Of a stretch of 64,000 nucleotides of DNA, positions 36,601 through 51,600 are shown piece by piece. The DNA comes from Strongylocentrotus purpuratus. Its lineage: Eukaryota; Echinodermata; Echinoidea; Camarodonta; Strongylocentrotidae. The stretch's first letter is position 1. Every line of letters starts with the position of its first letter. Below the pieces are notes generated by a model that made no database searches, was not told the DNA's origin, and saw nothing but the letters and a program-made list of their open reading frames with translations. The DNA lies in assembly GCF_000002235.5 (NCBI RefSeq), contig NW_022145613.1:9858429-9922428 (forward strand), written 5' to 3'. The position numbers were made by a program, and so were the translations under genes.

Positions 36601-39600
36601 ATTTGAAAAATGAGATTTCCATATGTTTTGTACACAAATCACAAAAATGAGCGATTTTCGGGCTGACATGCGAAGACAAAAGGACACGTGACTTTGTAAT
36701 GGTAGGTCCGATTTTCGAAAAATTTCTTTCAAAAGTTGCGCAAGACTCGAAAGAAAAAAGTCACAAAATTTCAGTGCAAGATTTTCTTGCGTTAAAAAAT
36801 TATCGCGAAAAATGTCGAGGGGGGGGCTTCTCAAGCCCCCCCCCCCGGGCTAAATAGGGTTAAACAGAGGACCTACTGTATCTTAACCCCTTCTGCACTG
36901 AGCTTATAATATATTAGGGAGAAGGGGGGTGGAGGCGGTATTATCATACTGAGGCAACCTCTCTCTCTTTTGAGAGACATACAAAGCTATTTTTATTCAG
37001 TCCAAAGGACTTGCTCTCAAGAACTTCAGTTTTCATTGAGACCATTCCCAAGTTCATTTGGCATTACAGTGTGTATTTCTTTTGTAGCACAACCAGAGCA
37101 GTGTGCATTTCCTAATCTTTGCTGGCTTTGGTCGACTGATTGAAAAATGGACTGCGCCACACACTTGAAATATGTCACATGTACAATGCTTATGGAACAC
37201 TGTATTTCAAATACCGGTAATGTGGTATGTATGGTTTTAAAGGACAACAATTAAGCTACACAATTATGACAGACGGAGCATTAAAGCTTATCTGAACTAG
37301 TTTATGGGAGTGATTAGACCATTCTGCAAGGTCACTGGACAAATGGTTATCTCATCAACTCAGCTTTCAAATGACATAAGAAAAAGAGGATCATGGGGGA
37401 CCAATGGTCACTGATTAGGCATTGTTTGTTATATAGAGGGCGTAAGTAGCTACAGGTAGTGCAGTGGAGCATGAATACTTACTAGTAGCAACTTGTACGA
37501 TGACAACAAAGCTACAGGTATCTACGTTCTGGGAGGAATCCGTGGCCGAGTAGAGCACCGTAATGCTTCCATTGCTGAAGCGGGTTCCAGATGCCATGTT
37601 GGAGTTTGGTATGATGGACTCTCCAGAGTTGTCGGTCACTGATGGCTCAGCCCATGTGACGCTGGCCGATGCAACTGAGTTGGTCACATAGACTGTGATG
37701 TCCGAAGAACAGTTCACTAGGGCTGGTTTCTCTTCATCTGATTGAGGAGGAGATCAGGAACGGATGTGTGGTGTTAGAATTAAACTATAGACGGATAGTG
37801 GATATGCACACAGGATCTACATGTACAGTCAAACCTATCTACAAAGACCACTTGTCTACAAAGACCACCTGTCTACAAAGACCACCTGTCTACAAAGACC
37901 ACCTGTCTACAAGGACCACATTTTTTGTTTCCCTTGAAAATGGTTCCTCATTGAAACATGTACTTAAGGAACCTGTCTACAAAGACCACCTGTCTACAAA
38001 GGCCATTTTTTGTGTTCCCTTGGGCGGTCGCTATATACAGGTTTGACTGTATATGTATGCCTTGTTATAAGCTCCAAGACTGGACCATAGTTTGATAAGA
38101 ATCAATTTTGTTTAAATCTTGCTATTGTTCATATAAAGGTTTGAAATGTGAAACTTTGGTAGTGAGATTTCCTTAATGTTGATATCCTGTGCACAGTTAA
38201 ATCAGTTGGAGATGAGGATTGGACTGAATACATATCCTGGTAGACACACAAGATGTCATTCCTTAATTGTGACAATGTTTTCTCTTCATAAAAATGATAT
38301 TGGCTTCTTCTACAGTGCTTTATACATGTATCTAACATGTCTTGGCCATCAAGCATGGCTACCATTACAAAAGCTCACAATATTTAAGGAAGTCCTTTCT
38401 ACCAAGTACCCTTTCACTACACCGGGTAAAAAGAGACAACAGTACACACAAAGTGTGTAAGGATACAAACCCCACTTTTGGTTCAAGAGTCAAGTTAACG
38501 ACCCATGATGCTACAACCGCTGAATCAACATAATGATACACATACCATTAACTGTCACATCGAAGGTACAGGTTGACGAAGAACCAGCCGAGTCAGTGGC
38601 TGTAATCGTAACGGCTCTTGAGCCGATAGTGAAGCTGTCTCCTGATTGGTAGTCTGATGTCAGATTAACCGCGCCATTATCATCGATGGCTGTGGCACTG
38701 GTCCAGGTCACTGAGGTGTAGTCTACTCCAGCATCGGTGGGTGTGTTGATTGCACTTGGGCAGAATGTGAAAGTAGGTGGCTGATCAACTGGAAAAGTAT
38801 AAATAGAACAAATGCTGAAAATGAATACTCCTCTACATTAAAAGCAAGATCATGAAAACTGGTATCCCAGATTTGAAAATTATAAATCATACTAATTGGG
38901 TGAATAATATTCATCTTCAAACCCTAGCTTTGCTTACAAGACGAGGGAAACAGCCTCAAGTTAGAGCTGCAGCAAAATTAAACAGGAGCATAGTGCATCT
39001 ACGATGTGTGCATCTTACCTGTACGACACACACAGATATTATAGTGCTTACAGAGCTCTCTGTCCACAGCAGGTAAAAGAAGACACCTCCATTTGCTACT
39101 TATAATATACATAAAAAGTGTTTCCACTTTGCCCCGGTAGTTATTTGAGACCATCTACCACGTCCTGTTGAACACGGATTCAATCCATCGACACACTAAC
39201 CTGTGATAATGACACTGAACATGCAGACATCTGAATTGCCGTAGTCATCGGTAGCAGTGTAACTGATTTCATGGGTGCCCTCTGGGAAAGACGAGCCAGA
39301 CTCGATGTTGACGTCCATAGAGACATTGCCCGTGTTGTCGGTAGCCATTGGTGCCGTCCAGCTGACAGTCACCGGCAACTGAGATGCGGGCAGCAGTTCA
39401 TTAATATTGGTAGGACAGCCGGAGAATACTGGATCCTCGCGGTCTAATGATGGCAAGAAGGAAAAAAAGAGAAATAGAAGGCAAAATCACAGAAAAAGTA
39501 TTTGCTGGATATATGCTTTAGAGAAGAAGCAACAAAATTTGGCACCTTGCCATTTGCAAGACTCTTCATCATTTAGTTATGAAAATTGCAAAGTTATTTT

Positions 39601-42600
39601 GGTAATGGCCCAAATGGGCCTTATGAAGATAACCATTAAGGAAATCTATTACATTGGCTTTCATAACAAATGAGGTAAACAAAGAAAGAAAAAAAGAAAA
39701 AATGTGAATGCATCTCCGTTAAACACTTACCCTGAACTGTGACTGAGTATGAGCATGTACTGGTCAGATTAATGGAATCGGTGAAGGTGTACGTCACCGC
39801 AGTCGTTCCCAGTGGGTACTGCGTAGAGGATGGAGAGATAGAGACTGTAACGTTGCCTGTGTCATCAGTGGCTGTCGGCTCTGTCCAGGAGACACTGGCG
39901 TAGTTCTGGCCAGCATCTGTGCCAACAGACTGGTCGCTGGGGCAGTCACTTACGACAGGAGCTTGGTCCTCTGTGGAGAAAGGGGAGATTCAAGATGTTG
40001 GATGAGAGTTACGGTTCAAAATTATAAGGACCAAGATGAACAATTTGTGAATGTCATTTTTATATCATTGAATCGATCTATGCAACATATTATGAGATAT
40101 ATTACATAATGATAGGTTAATAGGTAAAGCAAAAATCAATACCGGAAGAAATTGGAACTTGCTAATCATTACATCAGCTGGTGCAGGTCAAGAAGCATCC
40201 TTCTCGCCACGCATTATAACTCACCCGAGACTGTAATCACAAAGTTGCAGACGTCGCGATTGCCCGATTCATCAATGGCAATGTAGATGACGACCTCAAA
40301 ACCTGTGCCCAACAGGACACCAGGCATAAGGTTTGGAGTCACGATCACAGAGCCAGAGTTGTCAGTAGCAGTGGGAGGTGTCCAAGACACCGCAGTAGTC
40401 GCAGCATCAGGGGCGATGGTGGCCGATACTTCAGTTGGGCAGTTCATCAATACTGGATTCTCTCGGTCTAGATAAGGGGAGACACCAAGAGAATCAATTC
40501 ATTTCTGCATGAATTTAAAAGTCTTTTCTAGCACATTCAATGAGTTTTATGTTCTAGACAAATAAACAAACAAACAAAACACAAAATCGATGTATCTAGC
40601 TATTATTTGCTAGTTTATCTAAACTACGCAGCCATCAAGAACTTAAAACGTCACATTCGCTACTGCATGAATTTAAAAGTCTTATCTAGCACATCCAATG
40701 AGTTTTATGTTTAAGACAAATAAACAAACAAACAAATAAAATGGGTCAATTGGTCGAATGGTTTGGAAGACTTACCCCTGATCACCACATCAAAGGTGCA
40801 GGTGGTGGTCTGGCTGGCAGAGTCGATTGCAGTGTAGGTGACCGGGGTGGTGCCTATACCGAATGCTGAACCAGAGGCAACGTCCGAGGTCATGTTAGGG
40901 GTTCCCAGGTCATCTGTCCCCACTGGCTCGGACCACATGACCACAGCCGTGGCGCTGTTAACGTCCGTGTTCTGCTCAATGTTGGAGGGGCAACCAGTTA
41001 TGGTAGGTGGCATGTCCTCTGTGTGGGGTATATCAAGATTCAACCATTTGTAAAATTGCAATAATTACTCTGTCCAATTAATAACTTTCAAATTCTAAAT
41101 TGCACTAATTATCTTCTTTTTCTTCAATCAGAAGAGCTTGCCTTCCTTCACGAAATTCACAACCAGTTCATCATTTATCAAGATGAACGATAAAAAATGT
41201 CTCTGAATTTTTTGGGAAGATAAATGTTTGTAAACTGAAAAGGTGAATGATTTTCCTTGATAGGAACGTGCTCCATATTTTGGGCAGGTCAAAGGTATCA
41301 AATATCCCATACATTACCAAATATTAATGCATTGTGTTAAGGAATTGTGAACACAAATTGACATAAAATGTTTTGCCTGATTCAAGCTCTTGTAGGATTA
41401 TCAGCTTGATATAAACTCCTCAAAATAAATCCTGAAATTTAAGATTGAGTGTTGATATATCTCTTGTTACTATCCTATCATATTTGACGTTGATATCATT
41501 GAAAAGCCTGTTGATTCCATTTTACAATGATGCCCTATTTGTAATGATTATTTAATCATGGAATGTGCAGTACAACTGAATATGGGGCAAAACAGGTTGA
41601 ACTTGCTCAATTACAAAGCCATGTAACTTCTTTGCTGCACACAGAAACCAAATTTGATAAACATCTCACCTAAGATTGTGATTTGGAATGTACAAGTAGC
41701 GGAGTTGCCTGAATCATCCACAGCAGTGTAGATGACATCGGATACTCCCACTCCCAGTGGTGTTCCAGGCTGTATGTTGGTCATCAGGCTTGCCAAGTTG
41801 TCATTGTCAGTGGATGTAGGTTCTGTCCACGTCACCGACACGGTGGTGGAGGCCGGAGTGTAGTCTGTGATTGCCGAGGGGCAGTTTAAGATTACGGGAT
41901 CCTCCTCATCTGTGTCAAAAATGAAGTTACATGTAAACATCGTCACAGTCATTGATTTTGTTACGAAAGATTTGAACAGAACTGAATTGAATTGGTAATC
42001 TTTGAAAATCTAACTTGCTGAGAAGGGTGAATTACATGGAATTAATGTATAAGGTGAATATAGAACAGGATTGAATTAAGTATACACATTAGTAATTCTT
42101 TTAAATCATACAAACATATCGAGTAGAGAGAGAGAGAGGGGAGGGGGAACGGTGGAGAAAGTAGTGTTTTCAGGTAAAAAAAAACTGTCATTCCAAAATG
42201 GCTTCATTCATAACCACTGCATACCCACTAACCTACCATGGCCAAAATCAAGAATCTCCTAATCCAAAAATTAGGAAAATGGTGTATTTTACATCGAAAA
42301 TGAGAGGAATAAGAGCACAAAACACTAGTAGGAATCATTCCTCCAGAATAAGAATGGTTTGCAGCTACATGTATGCTACTGACCACAGTTAAACAGAAGA
42401 GGTTAATGTTTTATAGTCCTACCCTGTACAATAACAGTGAATGAGCAGGTAGCAGTGTTGCCCCCTATGTCCGTGGCGCTGTACATGACCGTGGTAGACC
42501 CCAGAGGGAAGGTATCCCCGGAGGAGAAGTTGGGGGCCGAGAGGGTGGCGTTAACCCGGTCATCGGTGACAGAGGGCTCGGTCCAGCTCACCGTGGCATC

Positions 42601-45600
42601 GTTGACCCCAGCGTCAGTGGGCTGGGTGATGTCACTAGGACAGCCCACAATGGTCGGTGATTGGTCCTCTGTGGGTGTGTGGATAAATACACAAGATATG
42701 CAGAGAACAAAATAGATAATCTGAATAATACATGTGCATGTGTAATGCTAGGGTCACAAAGGTTTGTACGAATCTCCCTGTTTTTCCATTGTCTTCCCGA
42801 ATATAACGGCGTTCGTAGCAGTTCATAATGGCATTTGTGACCGAGGCTTTACTTGCAAATCCATATTTTGGTATAATAATAAGGTGATACAATATTTATT
42901 GACTCAACATGTACCTACCTTACTCAAATATTACACTATTTTCCTTCACAACTACATAATTCAATGTTTAAATTATAAAAAACCACATGATTTCGCAAGG
43001 CGCAACATATCGATTCCCATTGCGCTGGTACACGTATACTCACCAATGACTTCAACTGTAAATGAGCACAGTTCCTCATTGCCACCAGCATCTGAGGCAC
43101 GGTAGACCACAGAGTAGGATCCAACATTATAGGTACCCTGCGAGGAGGTAGTGAGTAGACTGACAACGTTCACATTGTCTTCGGCAACAGGTACGGTCCA
43201 GGCCACGTTGCCAGACGTAGCGTTGTCTTGGATGTAGACAGTGACGTCGGATGGACAGAATGTGAAGGTGGGTTTTTCATTGTCTGTACCGGAAAGAGGC
43301 ATTATATATTCATGATGGGGCTTTGCATGAATATTGGAGTTCGGGTCATCAACAGTATTCATGCTGGACTTCTACTCCTGTCATCACTATATATACTAAA
43401 CAATATATCTCACTGTTTACTAAACAAACTGGCAATATTCTGACCACATAACCAGCCAATAAAGTTACCATAATAATTTGACAACCGAACATTAAAATAT
43501 AAGAAGGGAAATCATTACACAACATTCAGTTGGAAAGAAAAAGATCTGTCTATGTAGCTAGCTGGCTATCAACATATCTATTTGTCTATCTATCAATCAA
43601 TCTATCTGTCTGTATATGTATGTATCTATCTGTCTATCTATCTACCTATCTATCTATCTACCTGTACCTATCTCTTTTTTCTTTTGATATATACCCTACA
43701 TCAAAGCACATTTTTGATTGCATCACACAGATTATGACATTTTTTTTCTATGTAGCACCACCACATTACCTGAAATGGTGACTCTAAAAGAGCAGTCGGC
43801 TGTGTTGTTGGTGCGGTCAGTCACCTCATAGTTTATCACTGTGGTACCCAATGGAAAGATGTTCCCTGGGGAGTAGTTAACTCTGGTGGTTACTGCACCA
43901 TTAGCATCGCTGCCCACTGGTTCCATCCAGGTCACAATGGCATTGGGAGCACCAGGGTCTGTGTCTTGGGCGATGTCTGAAGAGCAGTTTTCAATCACTG
44001 GTGCAAAGTCCTCTGAGAAATAGAAAATGAGTGAAAAAAAAGTTGGTACATGACAGATGATGAGCTAGTCAATGAACTTGCAAACCACATACAAAACATG
44101 CCACTTGTTAGGAGCAAATTCAGACTTTTCAAAAAGACAAGATACATATTTGTATTGAATGAACATTCTATGCCAATATGTAAGCCGACTGCCTTTTAAG
44201 AATTTTTGTTCTATGTCTGGGAAAAAATTAAAATTAAGGAAGACATTTGTATGATCTGGCAGAATCTCAAAGAATATTCTTAAGTTAGATGTTAGGACTT
44301 TTCTGCTATTCAGTTGTACTGTATTCAATTATATATAACACCCTGTAGCAAAGGAAAAAATCAACAGATAAATATCAACTGGTAAAAATACAAAAGTGAA
44401 TTACAACATGCCGCCGTACCTATGAGTTCAATGGTGAAATTGCAGCTGGCCGTGTTATTGAAAGTATCCGTGGCAATGACTTGAACAGTCAAGTTGCCAA
44501 TGCTGAAGGTTTCTCCACTGGCGTAGTTTGAGGTGAGAGTAACAGGCAGGCCGGTGGCGTCGGAAGCGATCGACTCAGTCCAAAAGATTGTGCGATTGGT
44601 GCTGCCTACTTCCGTGTAAACAGTGAAGTCGATCGGACAGTAGTCAAAGACAGGTGGCACATTGTCCCGCAGCACTGAAAGAATCAAACAAATCTTACAG
44701 ATGTTAGAAATGCCGGCCGTTATTTGAAAAAATGATGAAAGTTCGTTACACACCCTCCCTCCCAGCACAAATACATGAATGAAAAATGTCTCCAATGCAA
44801 ACACCTAATTTCATTTTGTCTTTGTAAGTATACAAATCTAGACAAATATTAAAATCTGCAAACCACAGAAACCATAACCCCTCCCCTAAAAAAAAAACCA
44901 GACAAACATAATAGGTTTTTGAATCATTCACGATCCAATTATCCTCAATTCTACCCGTTTTTGTTTCCCGTTTTATCTGTATCATTCTATACCATTCTAT
45001 AGGTGAAATATGCAGCTATTGCTGTATTCACATTACTACAACTAATATGCTTTTATAACTAAGGATTCTATCACTGTCACGGTTTCTTCTTCTTCAGAAA
45101 CAACTATTATATAATGAAGTACTCACGTATGACTGTGACATCAAATACACAAGAGGTTGATCTTCCGGTAGTGTCTGTGAAAAGGTACGTCACTTCAGTC
45201 ACTCCAATAGGGAAGGAGTCTCCTGGGTAATGTGACTGGGTCGTGTTGACAGTGTCAGAGTCATTCACAGATGGTTCTGTCCACGTCACGTTGGTGCTGA
45301 ACGTGGCTACTGACGAGTTGACGGTTACATCTGATGGGCAGCCAGACACCTCAGGGCTGCCGTTGGCTGTAAGGTACATAGTCAAAAGTGAGGAACATTG
45401 ACTACAGATGTTTGAAGCATAATAGATGGTTTTCTAATAAACTCATCACAATCAGGAGATGGAGTAACTTTGGTTACTGAAATCCTGACTTACATTCAAC
45501 TTTTCAACTTGCTCAATTGTAAAAACAAATTATCATAAATGAACAAATCAGTGCACTAATGTCCTTGGGGAAAAATAACATGAGACCAGCTGTGAATGCT

Positions 45601-48600
45601 CCCAAAATATTTAAAAAAAGACAATTTCATAGCCCCTACCATCATCGGTGACGGGAAACCGGCAGGTGCCAAGGTTACCAAACTGGTCAGTTGCATTGTC
45701 GAAGACCATGGTGGTGCCATGATAACTTCTAAATTACCAAATACGTGATAAGGACCAAACAGCTGTAGTTATCCCCTTGTTGCTCATCTAACATTCAAGT
45801 ATACAAATGTACCTGATTTTATGTTACCCAAAAGAAATATGAAGATGGAAACACCATTAATCACAACAATAACAACAACAACTAGAAAATTGTATTGCCC
45901 CTACCATCAACGGTGACAGAGAACTGGCACGTTCCCAGGTTGCCATACTGGTCAGTGGCATTGTAGCTGACAACGGTTGTTCCCGAGGAGAAAACGCCAG
46001 GCTCATGAGAGAAGACTGAGGTTGCGACGACCCCTGTGTTATCTGAAGGCACAGGGATAGTCCAGCTGGCCACGTTGGTGGTGTTCAGGAGGAGGTCCTC
46101 TGGGCATGGTGTGTAGGTTGGACCTTCATCATCTGTTCAACGGAATATATAAGCAGTCATATTTATAATATGAGCCATTGAATCCTATGTATGAAAGTCT
46201 GCTCCCCAAACAGAACAATATTTGTCTTCCTGTAACTGTGTTGGAACTTAGGATCCAATTTCACATTGTATAGAAGTCTTTGTGTCCCTCTCAATGGGGA
46301 GATCCTGGTCCTAGCTCCTGGTCCCCCCTAAGCTTCAAAATTATTTGAGATTCCAAACTTTAGCATGGAAGAACATTTTTAATACCAATTTTGTAAAAAG
46401 TCCACATTTGCAGATGTTTGTTGAGTACAGGTCTGCACCCTTGACAAGTTTATGTTGCAAAAGAGTCTAGTTTTAAAGTATTACAATGAATAATAAAACA
46501 GACTATTTGGTTATATGACAAATGCTTGATGGTTGATTACATACACTGACCAAATTGGCCAAATGCTGAACATATCCCTAACCCTCAACCTAACCTAACA
46601 CAGAACTGCCCCCCCCCCTGACCATACCCTACAAAATAAAGCCTGGAGCAATTATCACCAGAGCGACTAAATGCCTAATCCACTACTATTCACCTGAAAC
46701 AGTGATGTTGAATTGACACATCGCCATGTTTCCAGAGCCATCTGTAGCGGTCACTGTAACCATGGTCACTCCCACACCGGCCTCGTCCCCTGGCAGGTTG
46801 GAGGTCAACACTGGAGTTCCTGCATTGTCCGTAGCACTGACCGATGCAGAGATGTCGGAGGCAGTGGCTTGACCAGCATCAGTGGTCAGCGAGATGCTCG
46901 ATGAGCAGTTCAGGAGTGGGTTCACTTTGTCTGAGAGAAGATAAGTAAAAGTAGATTGAATGTACATTGTAAATGGGAATTTACCTTCTTGTGCTGCACA
47001 TTCAATGTACTTTGTGTGAAACAAAGTTGCAAAGGTTGACAGCCATTATTGAAAATACAAGAAAGAAGTTAAATTGGATTCCTAAAACAGACATACAGGC
47101 TGCAATTCTGGAAGAAATATGCTTTCTTCAATGATCGATGCCCAGTATATTGTTTGCATAGAAAAAAGAAAAAAATCTTATACAATTGCCATTTCTTATA
47201 AAATTTGGATCGGGTAAGTAAACATTAAAGCTTTACTTTCAGGAACGACAATGTCGATCACCATCAAATATGACTCACCTAGGACAGTTACGACAAATAA
47301 GCATGTATCACTATTTCCTGATCCATCTGTGGCAGTGTATGTCACATTGGTATTTCCAATTGAGAAGATGCTGTAAGGGGAGTGTGAGGTTGTCAGGCCG
47401 ACATTGTTGCTGTTGTCGGCGGCTGTCGGCTCGGTCCAAGAAACATTAGAGGTCGATTCAGTGGCTTCGACCGAGACGGTGATGTCGCTTGGGCAGCCGG
47501 AAATCACAGGCGTCTCAACGTCTGTATCAAAACAAAACACAAAAGCATTGATGCACAATTCAATTCATAGAATGAATGCTATTTCAGCTGCTCTAAAGAT
47601 GCTTCATTTACAACAAGACTGGTTATATCCAACAACAATTGCTCCACTGTCAAATTTCTACACAATCTGAATTCTGAATTTCCACAACTACAACCACTAA
47701 CCACAAACTCAAACTGCAACCCTAAACCTAACTCTATATTTTTGAAAAAATAATGCATGGGGCAAGGGTTAGGTCACACATGACTAAAAGATTCTAAAAG
47801 ATAACATTTCATCAATTATGAAGAATGAAGATCTTGTATCCGATTATACCGATTTTAAAAATGTTAAAAACATACCCATGCTTTTTTCTTTTGTGCTTAC
47901 ATTTTAATAGAAAATTTGACTACCGGTAATGATCTACATCAAATGTTCTCACCTATGATGGTGACATTGAAACTGCATGTTGATGTCAGACCAGCGGTAT
48001 CTCGAGCAGTGTAGGTGACTGTTGTTACTCCAATAGAGAAAGCTGCTGGAGGTTGCTGGGACGGCACAACCTCCGCAACGACACCATTATCTGATGCGGT
48101 GGGAGCGGTCCACGTCACATTGGCTGTTGAGGTGCCGTTGGCTAATACTAGTCTTACATCTACAGGGCAGCTTGACAAGCTTGGTGGGATGGTGTCTGCA
48201 AAGGGAAAATACAATGAATGATTTGTGTTGTGTATGCTAAAAAGACATGGTATCCTGAGGGGCAGGACAACAACTATCTGTCGCAAACACTCCAATATGA
48301 TTCAAAATTTGCAAAATAAACATACTTACGTTAAAAATGTGTATTGTGTAAATGTGTATTGATTTCTATTTAACATCTTAACCAAAGCATTTAATACAAA
48401 AATGAGTCAAATTTCCTTGCCACAATTTCCACTCATCATAGCACAAAACAATCCAGAGTATTCAAGACAAGAAATTCAAAGTTAATCAAAGACCTACATA
48501 AATAACTTTTTATTATTCAAATAAATAAGTCAGCAGATACTTGTACATTAAACCTGCAAAAGTATAATAAGTTTCCATTCAACTCTTTACCAAGTGCTGT

Positions 48601-51600
48601 GGGTTGCAGAAGACCTGGATTTCCCAAACTTTGAACCACCTTTTTCCACCCATGGATGGAATTAATGAAGCGTTTGAAATGACCTACCCTCAATGGTGAT
48701 AACAAAACTGCACATGGCCTGGTTGCCCGAGGGATCTCGAGTCGTGTAAGTGATTGTGTGGTTTCCGATACCTAGCGAACTGACACTGCCGTTGGATGAA
48801 TCGACAGTAACATTGCCGGAATTGTCAGAGAAAGTTGGCTCCATCCAGCTGACCGGTATAACGTTTGATCCATTGCTGTTGAATTCCAGTGTCTGAGCGC
48901 TGGGGCAGAAGTCCACTACAGGGTTCTCATCATCTGTATGTGTGAAGGTGGGTGGGGGAGGGTGGGCAAAGGTGGATACAAGGTGAATTTATACATGAAT
49001 GTAAGGTATAATTAACAATGCCAAATTTAAGATGCATTGCCCTACGTGTTATCAGCGTCTGTGATACGGTGTAATATTGAAGCCCCAAAAAAATTGCGTT
49101 TCAAAATGATCATGAAGTGCCTCAAAAAATTAAAAATCTTTGAGTGACCGTTTATATCGTACTCATTTTCCCCAATAGGCTGTAGTATTATTAAAACCGT
49201 TGGGAAAACAGTTTTTGATATTCGAATTCCAATCATAAATATCTTGATAATCAGACTGGTGATCAGCTTGTAAACGTCATGCCGATTCCTGACTGATCTA
49301 AAGGTTTATCATTATGATTGCAGCATGAGCTAAATCCAGGATTTTTGTTTAGAATCTGAGATAAAGATACCCAATCCCTTTAAAGCTACAATAACATCTG
49401 GTTACTATAGGCTGTGAAATTTCTGAACAGGAAATATACACCCACTTGCATAAAAGCATTGGAAATCCAAAGGGTAACAGGATGATACATTAATTCATTG
49501 GTAATCAAGTTATCCACCTACACAACATTCACAAGAAAAAGAATATATATATACCCGGTATGTAGATATTAACTAAATGGTCAGTTAAGGCTTGTTCAGA
49601 TATGGGCAACCTTCGCCCCCAAAACGCCACATATTTTTTAAATGTGAAAATGAAATGGCAAGTGCGCACGTATTCACTGAGCTCATTACGAAAGATCGCC
49701 ACCGTTTTTGTGGTGTCACATCTGAACGAGCCTTAACCCGTTGACTACTGAATTGTATAGGTCCCATAGGCTTAACACAGGGACCACCAGGTTCCAGTAA
49801 GCAAAGGGTTAAGAATATCAAATAAACTATCCACTAATCTACACACTTCTTCGGTGTCACCTATCTACTAACATAGTAAAAAAAAGTACTTTGGCTTTGG
49901 ATGAAGTTCATGACACTAGAAGATGTACAGTTTGTATTCTTTAGGTTAAACATGAAGCTACATTATAATCAAGGTATATGTTACAGGCAACATGTAGTCT
50001 ACTTTCAATATGGTTGAACCATAGAGAAACTGCGGCGGCTAAAACAGACGAAAAATACCACCCCCCCCAAAAAAAAGGATAAATAAGCCACTCACCTGCG
50101 ATGATGACAGAGAAACTACAGGTGGAGGTCAGATTGGCATTATCAGTGAAGACGTAGTCCACCATAGTAGAGCCAAGGGTGAAGTTATCATAGGGGCCGT
50201 GACTAGCCATGACAGACAGAATACCATTGGCATCGGTAGCATTGGGCGTTTCAAAAAGAGGTCCTTGGCCGAGCATGTAGGTGGAGGAGTTGTAGGTAAT
50301 GCTCATTGGGCAGGTGCTCAGGGTGGGTGCACTCACATCTAAATGTTAAAGAATGTGATGAATATTGTTATTTGGTTACGGTATTAGCTTTAGGTTGAAT
50401 TGATAAATATCCAAGAATATCTGATATACATGATATACATGTACATTTAAAGTACATATATGGCATATATTCCACATTTATATTTGATATACATTCAATA
50501 CACATATTAGATACATGTTTATTCACAAATCAATCCCCTTCAATATGTGGTTGTATGCCTGGTAAAAGGGTGAAATTTTCATCTCTTTTCCCATGTTACG
50601 GTCAATAGATAGATAACACAGAAGTAAAAACCTATCAATGTAAACAATTCAGTAGATGCACTGATTGAAATGTAATAGGTCGCTGTATTCAAAACTTGCA
50701 TTAAACATAATTCACTAGAATATCACAATGTCACATATCGCAATGGAGAATACAACTGGCTCCAGGATGATATCTGGCTACAATGATAATTCTTGCTACC
50801 ACGTTTGTTTTGTGTATTCACACCACAAACTTTGTTTATCTGTGTAACTGTCAGCAATATGTTACAAGAATTATAGTCACAAGAAGAAGAAGAAGAAAGA
50901 CATCCTACCTTGAACATCAATGGTGAACTGACATTGCATCTCATTGCCCGCTGTATCATTAGCATAATACGTTACGACCGTCATTCCAGAGTAGAAGTTG
51001 GAGCCTGGGGTAGCGGAGGAGGTATTTGAGGCAACCATCACGTTATCGGATACAGTTGGAGGTATCCAGCTGACGGACTGGAAGCTTTCTGAGGCTCTAA
51101 GGATAATAGTCACGTCTGACGGGCAGCCTGCGAATGCTGGTGCTTCATTGTCTGGTAAAAAGTTACAAAAAAAGTGAGGAAAAATGTTTCTGAAACACAA
51201 TGCACTGGGCAGATCCAACATCAAGCGCTTACAATTTTCTTGGTACCCAGAATTTTTAAGGATCTCACTATTAACCGGTATTGGCATTTTTGTTTCTTTA
51301 CGGGAATGGCTAAAATCACGACTCCAATTTCCACCAATCAGATGGCTGGATTTCTTAAGTCAGGTACATAATTGAATCTAGTGAGCATATTTCTCAAAGA
51401 GCAGCAATATTCCAAAAGCATTATTTTCTTATCAAGCAAAACCATGGCTGTGCAATATCCTACACAAGACAAACCAAAGCAATTGAAATTGCAGCATCCA
51501 AGAAATGGAAATCTGAAGAAACTTGATATCGCACAAATGAATAACCTGATGATGCTCATAACGAGTCATCCATTAATAAGAACATTACACTCACCTCTCA

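Noticed and set aside
37824..38051. CRISPR-like direct repeats (CTGTCTACAAAGACCAC)
   Set aside because: Units are contiguous without unique spacers, bounded by inverted ends, and lie in a eukaryotic intron.
45633..45722. A 36th functional HYR exon
   Set aside because: Only the second half is present and there is no acceptor or Cys-Pro block, so it is listed as a fossil.
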